Shown here in pieces: positions 51,900-64,000 of a stretch of DNA of 64,000 nt (the first letter of the stretch is position 1; the number at the start of each line of letters is the position of its first letter). The position numbers and the translations under genes were made by a program. Origin of the DNA: Oscarella lobularis. Its lineage: Eukaryota > Porifera > Homoscleromorpha > Homosclerophorida > Oscarellidae. A model generated the notes under the pieces. It ran no database searches, had not been told where the DNA came from, and saw only the letters and a list, made by a program, of their open reading frames with translations. The DNA is taken from positions 2,108,001-2,172,000 of the forward strand of contig NC_089186.1 in NCBI RefSeq assembly GCF_947507565.1, given 5' to 3'.

Positions 51900-52794
51900 A
51901 TCTATGGTGGAGCTCTTGTCGTAGCGCAAGAGCCCCACACGCGATTGTAGTATGCGCCTACTACAATAATTCACTACAAAACAAGGTAAAAGAAAAGTCT
52001 TCTTGACTCTTCATCCTTTCATTTCACCACGTCGATAAAGAGCAGTTGTCTTTGCCCAGCGCGCAAAAAGAGTAGTAGACCTGGGCAAGAAAACAGAGTA
52101 CGACCAATTGTAGTCAGTGTACGAAGCTGTCATTTACAATTTCAGGTGAAAGGAGACTGGAGGAACTCTACGCTCAATCAAAACGTAATTTCATCGCGGG
52201 GGAACCGTGTCGGGTAAATTAGGGCTTCTAATGTCGGGGACCCAATAGCGGAACTTACGTGTTCAAATAATGGCAGCCTCAACGTTGGCGACGAGATCCC
52301 AGCGAGTACGCCAGCCGACTTTGACCGCCTGAAATTGATTCCGACCTCGATTCCTAGACAGAGCGCTAAAAAAAGCGTCGAAAATCGCTCGCGAAAAGCT
52401 AAAAACCGCCGCTACACGTGTTGTAGCGTCTTCGCGGGGGCCCAGTTTACGATAAGTACCAACCTAAGCGTACCTGAGCTTGAGATTCTTCGCTTTTTCG
52501 CGTGAAATGGCAACGAACGAGCACGTTTTCGTCCATTGCGTCGTCGCTCGTAACTGCGCATGCCTCACGTGAAGTCCCGTTTAATCCCCACTGAGAACGA
52601 TTAGCTATATAAACCAGTTATAAACCCATTGTCGACTTTTAAGGTGTACAAAAATTTTAGGCTATACAAATATCATTGTATACCTTTATTTTAAGAGAAA
52701 AAGAAACCGCTCTAAAATAATTACTAAAACTTGAGAATTTGACAATAAAAAAAGGAGAGGATTCTAAAACAAGACGCCGCTTTCGCCGTCCCTT

Positions 52795-55207
<2,413 letters not shown>

Positions 55208-55530
55208 CTTTTTCTCGAAGACGAGCGAAGGAGAAGCGAAATTCTCGTGCGCACGGCGCCGTCGAGTGACGGGCGGTAAGTTCTGAGGAAACCCAGATAA
55301 ACTAATTGCTGTGGGACGAATGACGGATGTTGAAACAAGGCGGGAAAGGGGGGAGAGGAATATTTTTTCTGAAGTGCGCTGCGTTCGCGCTACCACGCCC
55401 ACTTCATGAAAGAATTTCTCGATTTCGATTCGCGATCATCCTGCGCACGGCTTACCTCGTCTATCGCGCTTAGAGACGAGAGATAACGCATATGATTCCA
55501 ACGCAAAGTTTGCAATCTCGGCCATTTCGC

Positions 55531-57733
55531 TTAGAATTTCAAATCTTTGCCTAGACGCTCAACTTCGTCCAATACGTAATCCATATCGGCTTTTCCCACT
55601 GCTTCGTTGTGAACGATCATACGAAAGTAGTTGCAGAACTCCTTGCAGATCTGATAGCCGACGAGAAGACTCCCCTTCTTCGTCATACCCTTTTTCACTT
55701 CAGGGCCCACCTTAGACAAAAGAATATGCCAAAGAGATGACGAGACTTTGTTTTGACGGTACCTTGTGGAGTTTTTGAGTTTTCTCCGGGCCGTCTGGCA
55801 AATCTCGTATCGATGGCGGAAAATACCAAAATCCAATGTTGACGTATTCAGGCTAAAAATCAAATTACAATAAATAGTTATTTACGTAATGTATGTGGGG
55901 GGTTCTGCTCACTTCAGTTACAAGCTGAAATCCTTCCCTCTTTCTCACTTGATCCGTCAAATATCTAAAAATATACATAATTATGTATTCTATATGAGAG
56001 ATTATTTTCGTACTGAGCCATTTCAAAGGCGTGGTTCACTTTTCTTTCATATCCCGAATTTCCCTAAATAATTAAACCCTAATGATTATTTCTCTTCTCT
56101 CTTTCTGACTCACTCTGGCTTTCCACGAGAGCCACAATTTAGCAATGTCCACGTGACGGCCGCACTGTATTGCCTTGTCGCCCGTATCCAAGGAGACGTC
56201 ATACTGTTTCTTGTCTTTCTGGAAGAGATACGTCGCGTGAGCACTGTTACACTCTTGCAACACACCCTGGGGACAAAGAAACAAATAATACATAGAAAAT
56301 CTATTGATTTTGAATGGTACCTCGTGTTTGGTCATAAAAGCTGAACACTGAAGAGGAACGCCCATCATTTTGTGAGGATTCCACGTGACAGAGTCCGCCC
56401 TAAATAATAATAAATTAATTAATTATTAAATAGATTGTTGTCTCCACACCTGTGGCTTCCTTTCATGAGATGACGATGTTTTCTTGACAAGAGCACTGCT
56501 CCGCCCCAAGCAGCCTAAGAATGAATTAAAATTCATATCAATGCATATGGCCGCTATATTCCAAATTTCTTACATCAATGTGAAGCCACATTCCAAATTC
56601 TTGGCAAATGTCTGCGATGGCGTTGAGAGGATCAAAGGCACCGCGCACCGTCGTCCCGGATGTAGCATTGACCATAAAAGGACAATAACCCTAAAAATGA
56701 CGTCACGTTAATTAATAATATCACTTTTCAATTTCACTTTTGATTTTGCGTCCAAAACTTTCGCTCTCAAATCTCCGGGAACAATTCGGCCTCTAATAAA
56801 ATAATTCAGTATATAAATCAATCAATATCTATAGTCAACATACACGTCATCAGTGGAAATAGCAATAACGCTATCAGTCCCCATCCCAAGAAGATTCGCC
56901 GACTTCTGAACAGAATAGTGACCCTGAAAAAAACGAGTTAATTAATTAATTAATTAATTAAGATATTTAATTATTATTATTATTATTATTTGCCTCTTCC
57001 GATGTAAACATCACTAGTGGAGGCAGAGCCCTCATCCCCTTCGTTTTCACCTCAGGAAACATCCTCAAATAAAAACATTAATAATAATTGAAAAATAATA
57101 ATAATTCATCTATACTTATATCTCGCCAAATTCATTCCGTAAATATTCGACATGGATCCGCCCGGCGCAAAGATCCCGTCGCCTTTCTCGAATCCAATCA
57201 AACTCCTCATTTTTTTCAACACCTCTTGCTCCATGAGAACGAAGACGGATCCCATTTCGTACGTGTACATGCTCACGTTGACCGTCGACGAGAGAAAATC
57301 GCCCATGAGCGCAACGACATCAATACCCGCAAATAATTGATTGAAAAAATACGGGTGCCCTGAAAAATTATATATCAATGATTTGGAGGTGTTTTGCGTG
57401 GGGGCGTGGCTCACCGCTTCTCACGGAGTATTCGAGACTCGTTCGACAGAGATCGACGATTTTGTCGAGATTTTCGGGTTCGTCGCGCAGATCGAGGTCG
57501 ATTTTCGTCTTGAGGTCCTCCGGCTGCATGAAATCGACGACTTTCGTCGATCGATCGAACGTCGTTTCGACGTATTCGAGTAGAAGAGCGCAAATGCGCG
57601 TTACGAACGATTTCGTCGTTTCGGGCGCCGAAGACCACGGCAGCAAGTCTGGAAATCATCTATAGAGTCGTTCTATAGCACGAAATACCTGCAAACCTGT
57701 GTATTTCGCGTTTTTGAGCCCGTTCTCGGCCAT
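55531..57733 (-). CDS. PLP-dependent decarboxylase, GAD/CSAD family
   Basis: Group II amino-acid decarboxylase. The start [13 protein letters not shown] at 57733 joins the exon [18 protein letters not shown]. Family blocks follow: [109 protein letters not shown]. The PLP lysine is in [20 protein letters not shown], which is closest to glutamate decarboxylases. The C-terminal part reads [17 protein letters not shown] and [15 protein letters not shown], ending GKDLKF. Substrate could be glutamate (GABA), cysteine sulfinate or aspartate; sequence alone does not settle it. Length about 490 residues, without the long N-terminal extension of vertebrate GADs. Confidence 0.9.
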
Positions 57734-58068
57734 GCCTGTTTCCCAAAAGAATGCCACGTGACTTACGTCACACCCCCGGACATCTCCCCAAAGAGCAGGG
57801 CACGCGACACTGCACGCGACCGCAAAACGAATGCATCACAATACATCAAATTTAGCTACAAAAGTGGCTAAGCTACAAAGCAAGAGCCTAACAGGTAAAG
57901 GGCAATAGCAAAATCACCCTCTACCATATTAGCACCCTAAAATTTCCTAAACCCAGCCAATTCCATCTACAAAACCATACCAAGCAAAATCAATATCGGT
58001 TTTATAAACGAATTGACGTACACGCATCTACTATCCTATATATATATACACAGTTAATTATCGAAATT
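57734..58068. other. Intergenic stretch, CNC-bZIP to decarboxylase
   Basis: 335 bp between two genes of the same strand. It should contain the 3' UTR of the bZIP gene and the promoter of the decarboxylase. Apart from a tatatata run near 58037 I see nothing in it. Confidence 0.45.
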
Positions 58069-59551
58069 CTAAGCAATAACGGCCAAGTGTCCATCTTCGT
58101 CTCCGCTTGCGCTGAGATTGGGCATGACGAAGAGGCGTCCATCTTCGGCCTTATCCAAAGCCAATTGATCAATATTGAGCTTCAGTCCAGAGCCATACTT
58201 CACCTTCTCCAAAATGAATCGGGTGAGTGACTCCGTCTTCGATTTGTAGATCTCGAGTTCTTTCGCCAAGAGATCTCGTTCTTCCGCCACCTTATCCTTT
58301 TTCGCTTTCAACTCGTCGACCTCCTTCTCCAACTCCGATATCGTGTCCATCTTGCGCTTGCGACAATTGCGCGCCGCCACCTTATTCTTCCCGCGTCGAC
58401 GCGTCTCCTTAATCAACGATATCTCCGCCTCGGTCAACTTCGATTGATAGAGCAGGCGATTCAACTCGTGAACGGGCATGTCGACCACTTCGCGTTCCGT
58501 CAACGCCATCCCGTTGCCGAGGTGAATCACGTTGCTTCCGAACGCCTTGGGCTCTTTATCGATGGGCGGCGGAACGCTATCGTTTAGTTTATACGCCGGG
58601 GGCGGGGACGGGGATCTTGCGAGGGCTTTTACGAGTTGCATTGGGCTTTCGTTGCCGCCGCCGCCTCCGCGGGTTGACACGTGACTTTGACTATTGGTCT
58701 TTCGTAATGTATTCTGTAGGAGATTGTCTTTGGATTTCCATTTGGATTTGAGTGGAGGCGGCGAGTGCTTCGGCGTCGGCGACGTTTCCGGGTCGACGAC
58801 GCTGCCGCCGCCGCTGGTGGGCGACCACGTGGCAAAGAGCCCCTGCAAATCGTCGTTGTGGAAAATCTGCGGATTCGTGACGTCAGGTGTTGGGTTCCCG
58901 GATGAAGGTGGACTGGGCACGCCCATCGACGAGTGACTCTGGACGTCCATGTGACTACTCTGCGGCGACCCGACGGAGCCATCCGGGAACGCGGAAGCGA
59001 GAGACGTGACCGCGTCACTGCCACCGGCTTTGACGATTAACTCCTTGTAGGCGAGACAATGAGGACAATTGGGTTCGGGGCACACGTCGAGAACGCTTTC
59101 GGGCGCTTTCGTCGCCGCCGTCGCCGTCGGCGCCGCGTTGTTATGAGACGGACTAATTTGTTGGGGTTCCGATACATCCGGTTGCGACGATTCCGTCGCG
59201 GCGGCGAACATTCCGAAGTGCGATTCCGTCGATTTGCTCGTCGATTCGATCGACGTCGTGTAGAAATCGAGAAAGGCGTCGAGATCGTCGAAGGGGAAGT
59301 CGTTGGGCGCGGCGACGCCGCCCGAGGCGCCGGACGTCGGAAGAATTGTGCTTTGCTTTGCACCTTTGCCCGTCGCCGCGACGCCGCCTGTTGGGTTTGT
59401 CGTCGAAAGGTCAAGGGGCTATGTGGGAGAGGTTTCGATCAGAAAATCGATCGTGGCTTCGTCGCAGTTTTTTTTTTACCTGGTAAGGAAACGAGGCCAG
59501 ACCGCTCTGGCGGAACATTGAGCGTTGAATTGATTCGTGATCGAGAACCAT
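58069..59551 (-). CDS. CNC-bZIP transcription factor (NFE2/NFE2L-like)
   Basis: Two exons (59551-59480, 59418-58069) give 473 residues. The start MVLDHESIQRSM is the first ATG of the frame. The CNC domain lies at about 338-368 (MPVHELNRLLYQSKLTEAEI), running directly into the basic region 364-380 (RRRGKNKVAARNCRKRK) and a leucine zipper (about 384-425, with L/V heptads). Such factors pair with small Maf proteins on NF-E2/ARE sites and control oxidative-stress or developmental genes. The N-terminal half is rich in Ser, Pro, Thr and Gly, with an acidic patch FDDLDAFLDFY that may activate transcription. No ETGE or DLG KEAP1-binding motif and no N-terminal membrane segment are seen, so it is closer in layout to p45 NF-E2 than to Nrf2 or Nrf1. 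Confidence 0.92.
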
Positions 59552-59626
59552 TGTCGTTGCTATGAAGATTCTCAGACAGACTCACTTGTACGAGCCGAGG
59601 GATGAGCAGATACTGAGCTACCGACG

Positions 59627-59637
59627 ATGACTCAGCA
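59627..59637 (-). promoter_or_regulatory. NF-E2/MARE (ARE-type) site
   Basis: Plus-strand ATGACTCAGCA, read on the minus strand as TGCTGAGTCAT, fits the classic NF-E2 consensus and the ARE core TGACnnnGC. It stands 76 bp upstream of the start codon of a gene for a CNC-bZIP factor, the very class that binds this motif. Confidence 0.6.
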
Positions 59638-59727
59638 AACTTTATTACTCTGAAAGAATGATGTCATGTTACCAGGTTTAGGATATCCGGGAAGTGTGAA
59701 GAAAGATCTGGATTGGTGCGGCGGGTA

Positions 59728-59737
59728 TTGACGTCAG
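59728..59737 (+). promoter_or_regulatory. CRE / C-MARE half-site
   Basis: TGACGTCAGC contains the palindromic CRE TGACGTCA and also matches half of the long Maf site and the ARE core. It lies about 40 bp upstream of the COA3 start codon. Confidence 0.45.
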
Positions 59738-59776
59738 CGTAGCGTAATTGAGACGTCATCGCATGCTTCGGTTGAT

Positions 59777-60120
59777 ATGTACCCGAGAATGCCAGGCGGT
59801 GCGAGCGACGACGAATTGTACCGTAGAGCTCAAAAGCTCAGTCGCGGCGCGCTGAAACAGAGCAGATCGAACGCGGGAGGAAAGAATTACGTCGTCGGCG
59901 GCATCCTGCTTGCCGCAGTAACGGGTATTTGTATCCTTTCGTGCAAATTCTATTGCAAATTGATGGGCGGGCCAGAAATGGGAGCCGGATGTTGATTTAA
60001 CCTTTCCTTGACCCCACGCGACTGTCTCTTGCACCAGACGCTTACACAATCATGTCGGTGAAGCAGGAAGCGTTTTTCGACATTGACGATTTCGACAAGA
60101 AGGCGAACTCGTTGAAATAA
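59777..60120 (+). CDS. COA3: Cytochrome c oxidase assembly factor 3
   Basis: Small inner-membrane protein that stabilises newly made COX1 during complex IV assembly. Exon 1 (59777-59930) and exon 2 (60038-60120) join in phase 1 to give 78 residues. The N-terminal matrix part reads DDELYRRAQKLSRGALKQSR; the single membrane span is KNYVVGGILLAAVTGIYAYT; the tail MSVKQEAFFDIDDFDKKANS matches the family block after the span (S-I/V-x-Q-E-x-F). Reading through the intron would give a 72-residue protein ending MGAGC, but the spliced form restores the conserved Y-x-Y-T...QE motif, which decides the model. Confidence 0.88.
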
Positions 60121-60217
60121 AAACAAACCCTTTAGAATAATAATAAAAATGCCGTTAGAGTACCAATTTTTTTTCGAAAATTCAAAAAGACCATTATCCG
60201 ATCCCCGGATGCAGACG

Positions 60218-61865
60218 TCACTTAGGTAGAAATTTCTCGTAAAGATTCGGCTGACGATTTTTGAGAGCGAGTAGAAATAATCGAAATATTTCCTCACCGC
60301 GAAGTTCCATGAACTTGAGAAGTTCTTTCGCTCCATCTCGGCGATTTTTCTCGCATTCGATTTTCTGACGATCAGATGACGTCATTTCCGTTTCCTTGGC
60401 CCTGGGATACATGAAGTACAGAACTGGAGTAGGGTCAAGCTTGTCCAGAATCTCTTCCCAGTGTTTTCTCAGCAACGACCCGAACTCTAACAACATTTAT
60501 CCATTTATCGATGTATTTAGTCATTAGCGATTTCACCCTTGGTATTTATTTCCCGGTGGATGCTATCCCCAGCTAGCGGCGGTGCCCTTTCCGCCGCCGC
60601 AGCTTAAAGTATATCCTAATTTGAATTGGAAATCTTGACCCTTCCAGGTACACGTACCTTCCACTTCCGCTGGCTTTGAAAGAACGCCTCCTCTTTTAGT
60701 GTACTGCACCCCCGCTCGACATTTCACTTCCGGCCACTTCGCTTCCAACGTGCGAGCGATTTCTGTTCAAGTATCAATTCGATTAGTATAATAAATTTAT
60801 TTAGTTACGGTTGCTATTTGATTATACCTTGGAATGGGGGTCTTGTGTCCGGATGATGATCCCAGCAGACTTGAATCAAATCGTTCATTTGGAATCGAGC
60901 GTCGGCGTCGTTTTGACTGAGAGGAAGTCTCTTCTTCAACGTGATGACGTCCTGCACTATGTAATGATCCATTCCGTCTACGTTACGTACATGCATTGAT
61001 TAATTATGTATCTATGTATTGAGAATGAGAGGGATACTTTCGTAGGGTTTCTTCAGTTCCGTCAGCTGCCACAATACTATTGCATAACTGAATTATTTTT
61101 TATGAGAATAAATAATCTAATAGTGTTTTCTGCTTACCCGTATACGTCGACTTTTTCCGTGGTTTCGAACTCCTGATGGAATCGCTCTGGAGCTATAAAG
61201 GGAAGAGTCCCGGACGGATTACCGGGGCCCCGTTCCGACTTCCGGGTTGTCTGGCTCGAAATGCCCCTCACTTTGGCCAACCCAAAGTCAGATAACTATA
61301 AGAAAATAATCAATAAAAAGATACATATATAAAATATATTTACCTTGGCGTGATACTCATGTCCTATCAATACGTTCGAACTTTTTAAATCTCTATGAAC
61401 TATTGGCGGATCGAGCGAATGCAAGTACGTCATTCCCATGGCAACTTCGTACGCAATGACAAATCGAATATCCCATCGTCTCATACCCGGATGCTCGTCG
61501 AGACAATCGCAAATCAGACGATCGAGATTATACGGGACGTACTCCAAGACGAGAGCGTAATGTCTCGGATGAACGCAGATTCCGTGCAATCGAACGACAT
61601 TTGGATGATAGTGAAGATATTGAAGAACGGACGCCTCTTTCTTAAAGCCGCCTTCTTGTCTGCAAATATCGATGTGCATTTGATTTTTTTCCGGGGTTTT
61701 TTACTGTGCGTTGAGTCGCTGGGGCGTCGTGAGCAATTTCAGGGCCACCGTTTCGTTTGTGTCTGTTCGCTGTGCTCGATAGACGTTGCCGAATTCGCCT
61801 CGACCTATAAAGTCGGTCGTTTCGTCGTAGACGAGCTCTTCTTGCCGAAAGAGTTTCGGGTTCAT
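60218..61865 (-). CDS. RIPK2-like protein kinase with C-terminal CARD
   Basis: The N-terminal kinase domain of TKL/RIPK type has the Gly loop GRGEFGNVYRA, lysine in VALKLL, HPNVVRLHGI, the catalytic loop HRDLKSSN and DFGLAKV, and a P-E motif in PFIAPERF. It continues to VCWDHHPDTRPPF. After a short linker ending KPAEVE, a donor GTACGT (intron 60657-60487) leads to a CARD: LLRKHWEEILDKLDPTPVLY, KIECEKNRRDGAKELLKF and GEEIFRLFLLALKN; the exon phases (1 to 2) fit. RIPK2 has the same order and couples NOD receptors to NF-kB, although here the linker is far shorter. About 430 residues. If the last intron is kept, translation stops after a different tail (ending GTAASWG at 60563), giving a form without CARD. 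Confidence 0.85.
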
Positions 61866-62150
61866 TGTTTATCCGGGCTAGAAGCCGCGTCTCACGCACG
61901 TGACAACGCGCGGTTTCCTGCAAGCGGATGCTTTCATTGGACTATCTAATTAGTAAGAAAGCTTGTCGGCGACTATATATAGATTAAAGAGGATGATTTT
62001 TTCATGTGGTGAGAGCGGACGACAAACGAAGAACAATTCGCCGTGTCAAAGAAGCCGGAACCGATATCAACAAAGTAGGCGTGAACCAATTAGCTACACC
62101 TCCTCCACAGGATCCGGCGCACAGGATCTCGATCATACCACTAATTGCGA
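61866..62150. promoter_or_regulatory. Divergent promoter, kinase-CARD / GGACT-like
   Basis: 285 bp between opposing start codons. A tatatata stretch at 61973-61980 is the only visible TATA-like element. No further gene seen. Confidence 0.4.
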
Positions 62151-62787
62151 ATGCATCGCGTTTTCGTCTACGGAACTTTAAAGCGCGGCCAACGCAACAA
62201 CGCATGGCTCACGAATCCAGCGCACGGCGCGTCGCAATTCGTCGACGCGGCAACAACTCGCGATCCCTATCCCCTAATCGCCTATCCTCCCTTCAGCATC
62301 CCCTTCCTGCTCGACGCGATCAATCATCCCAACGCAAAGGCAAGACATAGGGGGGAAGCACGCGCGCGAGAAAGAAAAACGTAAAATGAGACCCGGCTGG
62401 GGGCGTGTCTCTACTTAGAGAGTCCACGGCGAGATATATGACGTCAACGACGCCATGTTGGCGTCGCTAGACATGCTCGAATTCGAAGGGGATTGGTACA
62501 GTCGCTCGCCAATCGACGTCGTTCGAACGAGCGACGGCACGACGACGTCGACGACGAGTTGCATGACTTACATGCTTCGCGACTTCGATTCGCGTCTTTT
62601 GGATATGAATTTCGTCGATTCGTACGACGAAGCGAAAGCGCCCGTTCTACGACCTCGACAACCGAGTCAAGTCGTCGACGTGATGATGGAAACGCGAAAG
62701 AAACGACTCGGCGAAGACGCGACGGAAGTGAGACGAAATCTCAGCGAAAGAATGGAAGCGCTACTTCGAAAAATACAGAAGAAATAG
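62151..62787 (+). CDS. Gamma-glutamylaminecyclotransferase-like protein (GGACT/AIG2-like fold)
   Basis: Exon 1 (62151-62339) and exon 2 (62419-62787) encode 185 residues. The start MHRVFVYGTLKRGQ carries the V-Y-G-T-L signature that forms the substrate loop of the gamma-glutamyl cyclotransferase fold, followed by N-A-W-L, GASQFVDAATT, YPLIAYPPFSIPFLLD. Exon 2 has VHGEIYDVNDAMLASLDMLE, with the catalytic-type Glu in D-M-L-E, then WYSRSPIDVV. In animals GGACT degrades gamma-glutamyl-epsilon-lysine derived from transglutaminase cross-links. The C-terminal 70 residues form a charged extension absent in human GGACT. The intron appears to be GC-AG (AAG|GCAAGA). Confidence 0.85.
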
Positions 62788-62875
62788 AATCCGAGACGGT
62801 TTTTTTCTCCCACGTGCGATTTTAATTGATATTAAACAGCAAAATTATGTTAATCCATGAGACCCCCGTTGCTTC

Positions 62876-64000
<1,125 letters not shown>

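Larger units (their letters stand above)
50795..52794. other. 2 kb gap between the tetraspanin and Abl interactor
   Basis: The longest gene-poor stretch in the window. It contains a possible small two-exon gene (50934-51436), a GC-rich stem-forming segment (51440-51700), a near-perfect palindrome (51870-51899) and, from 51900 to 52794, sequence in which I recognise nothing beyond the 3' flank of Abl interactor. Confidence 0.5.
59552..59776. promoter_or_regulatory. Divergent promoter, CNC-bZIP / COA3
   Basis: 225 bp separate opposing start codons. An exact NF-E2/MARE-type site and a CRE/MARE half-site lie inside (annotated separately). Confidence 0.6.

Noticed and set aside
59777-59995. 72-residue single-exon membrane protein ending MGAGC
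   Set aside because: It reads into the intron. Splicing at 59931/60037 restores the conserved COA3 tail (SVKQEAF...).
60563-60748. Kinase C-terminus ending GTAASWG as the main product
   Set aside because: A GTACGT donor upstream leads in phase to a CARD exon, giving the RIPK2-like layout. The unspliced form is kept only as a possible isoform.

Overview
The window is nuclear DNA of an animal. Nearly all genes are split by very short introns (mostly 45-80 bp), genes sit tens to a few hundred bases apart on both strands, and the gene set is metazoan: BH-domain Bcl-2 proteins, a tetraspanin, Abl interactor, a glypican-like protein, FYCO1, a CNC-bZIP factor, IFT144 and a kinase-CARD protein. The compact, short-intron layout suits a non-bilaterian animal, possibly a sponge. 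That is inference; no taxon marker is present.

Left part (1-15 kb): two Bcl-2 family genes in tandem on the minus strand (1-482, partial, BOK/BAK-like; 660-1343, complete with BH3, BH1, BH2 and a tail anchor), then sulfide:quinone oxidoreductase (1717-3420), an unrecognised coiled-coil protein (3625-7492) and a glypican-like secreted protein (7898-9958). On the minus strand at 10114-11881, eight phase-consistent exons join an SH2 domain, a PTB domain and a WW domain into one 453-residue adaptor. It is divergently paired, 77 bp apart, with cytoplasmic aspartyl-tRNA synthetase (11959-14853).

Middle part (15-47 kb): WDR19/IFT144 (15070-27879), an unrecognised minus-strand gene (27891-28965), PSMD3/Rpn3 (29187-31462), a class I myosin (31907-37371) and FYCO1 (37915-46910; RUN, coiled coil, FYVE, GOLD). 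Three genes here or nearby carry one intron each that is swollen by a tandem array whose unit differs from the others: 20 bp in DARS1, 9 bp (about 6.1 kb) in WDR19 and 30 bp (about 4.3 kb) in FYCO1. The giant ORFs at these places are artefacts of stop-free repeat units.

Right part (47-64 kb): NEMP1-like nuclear-envelope protein, NDUFS6, a TSPAN13/31-type tetraspanin, a 2 kb gap, Abl interactor, a GAD/CSAD-type decarboxylase, a CNC-bZIP transcription factor, COA3, a RIPK2-like kinase with a C-terminal CARD, a GGACT-like protein and the C-terminal part of MCM6.

Six neighbour pairs are head-to-head with 77-373 bp between start codons, so shared promoters are likely. The CNC-bZIP/COA3 promoter holds an exact NF-E2/MARE-type site, which suggests autoregulation. 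Mitochondrial genes (SQOR, NDUFS6, COA3) and cell-death or immune genes (two Bcl-2 members, kinase-CARD) recur, but I see no operon-like functional unit. Four introns appear to use GC-AG boundaries.
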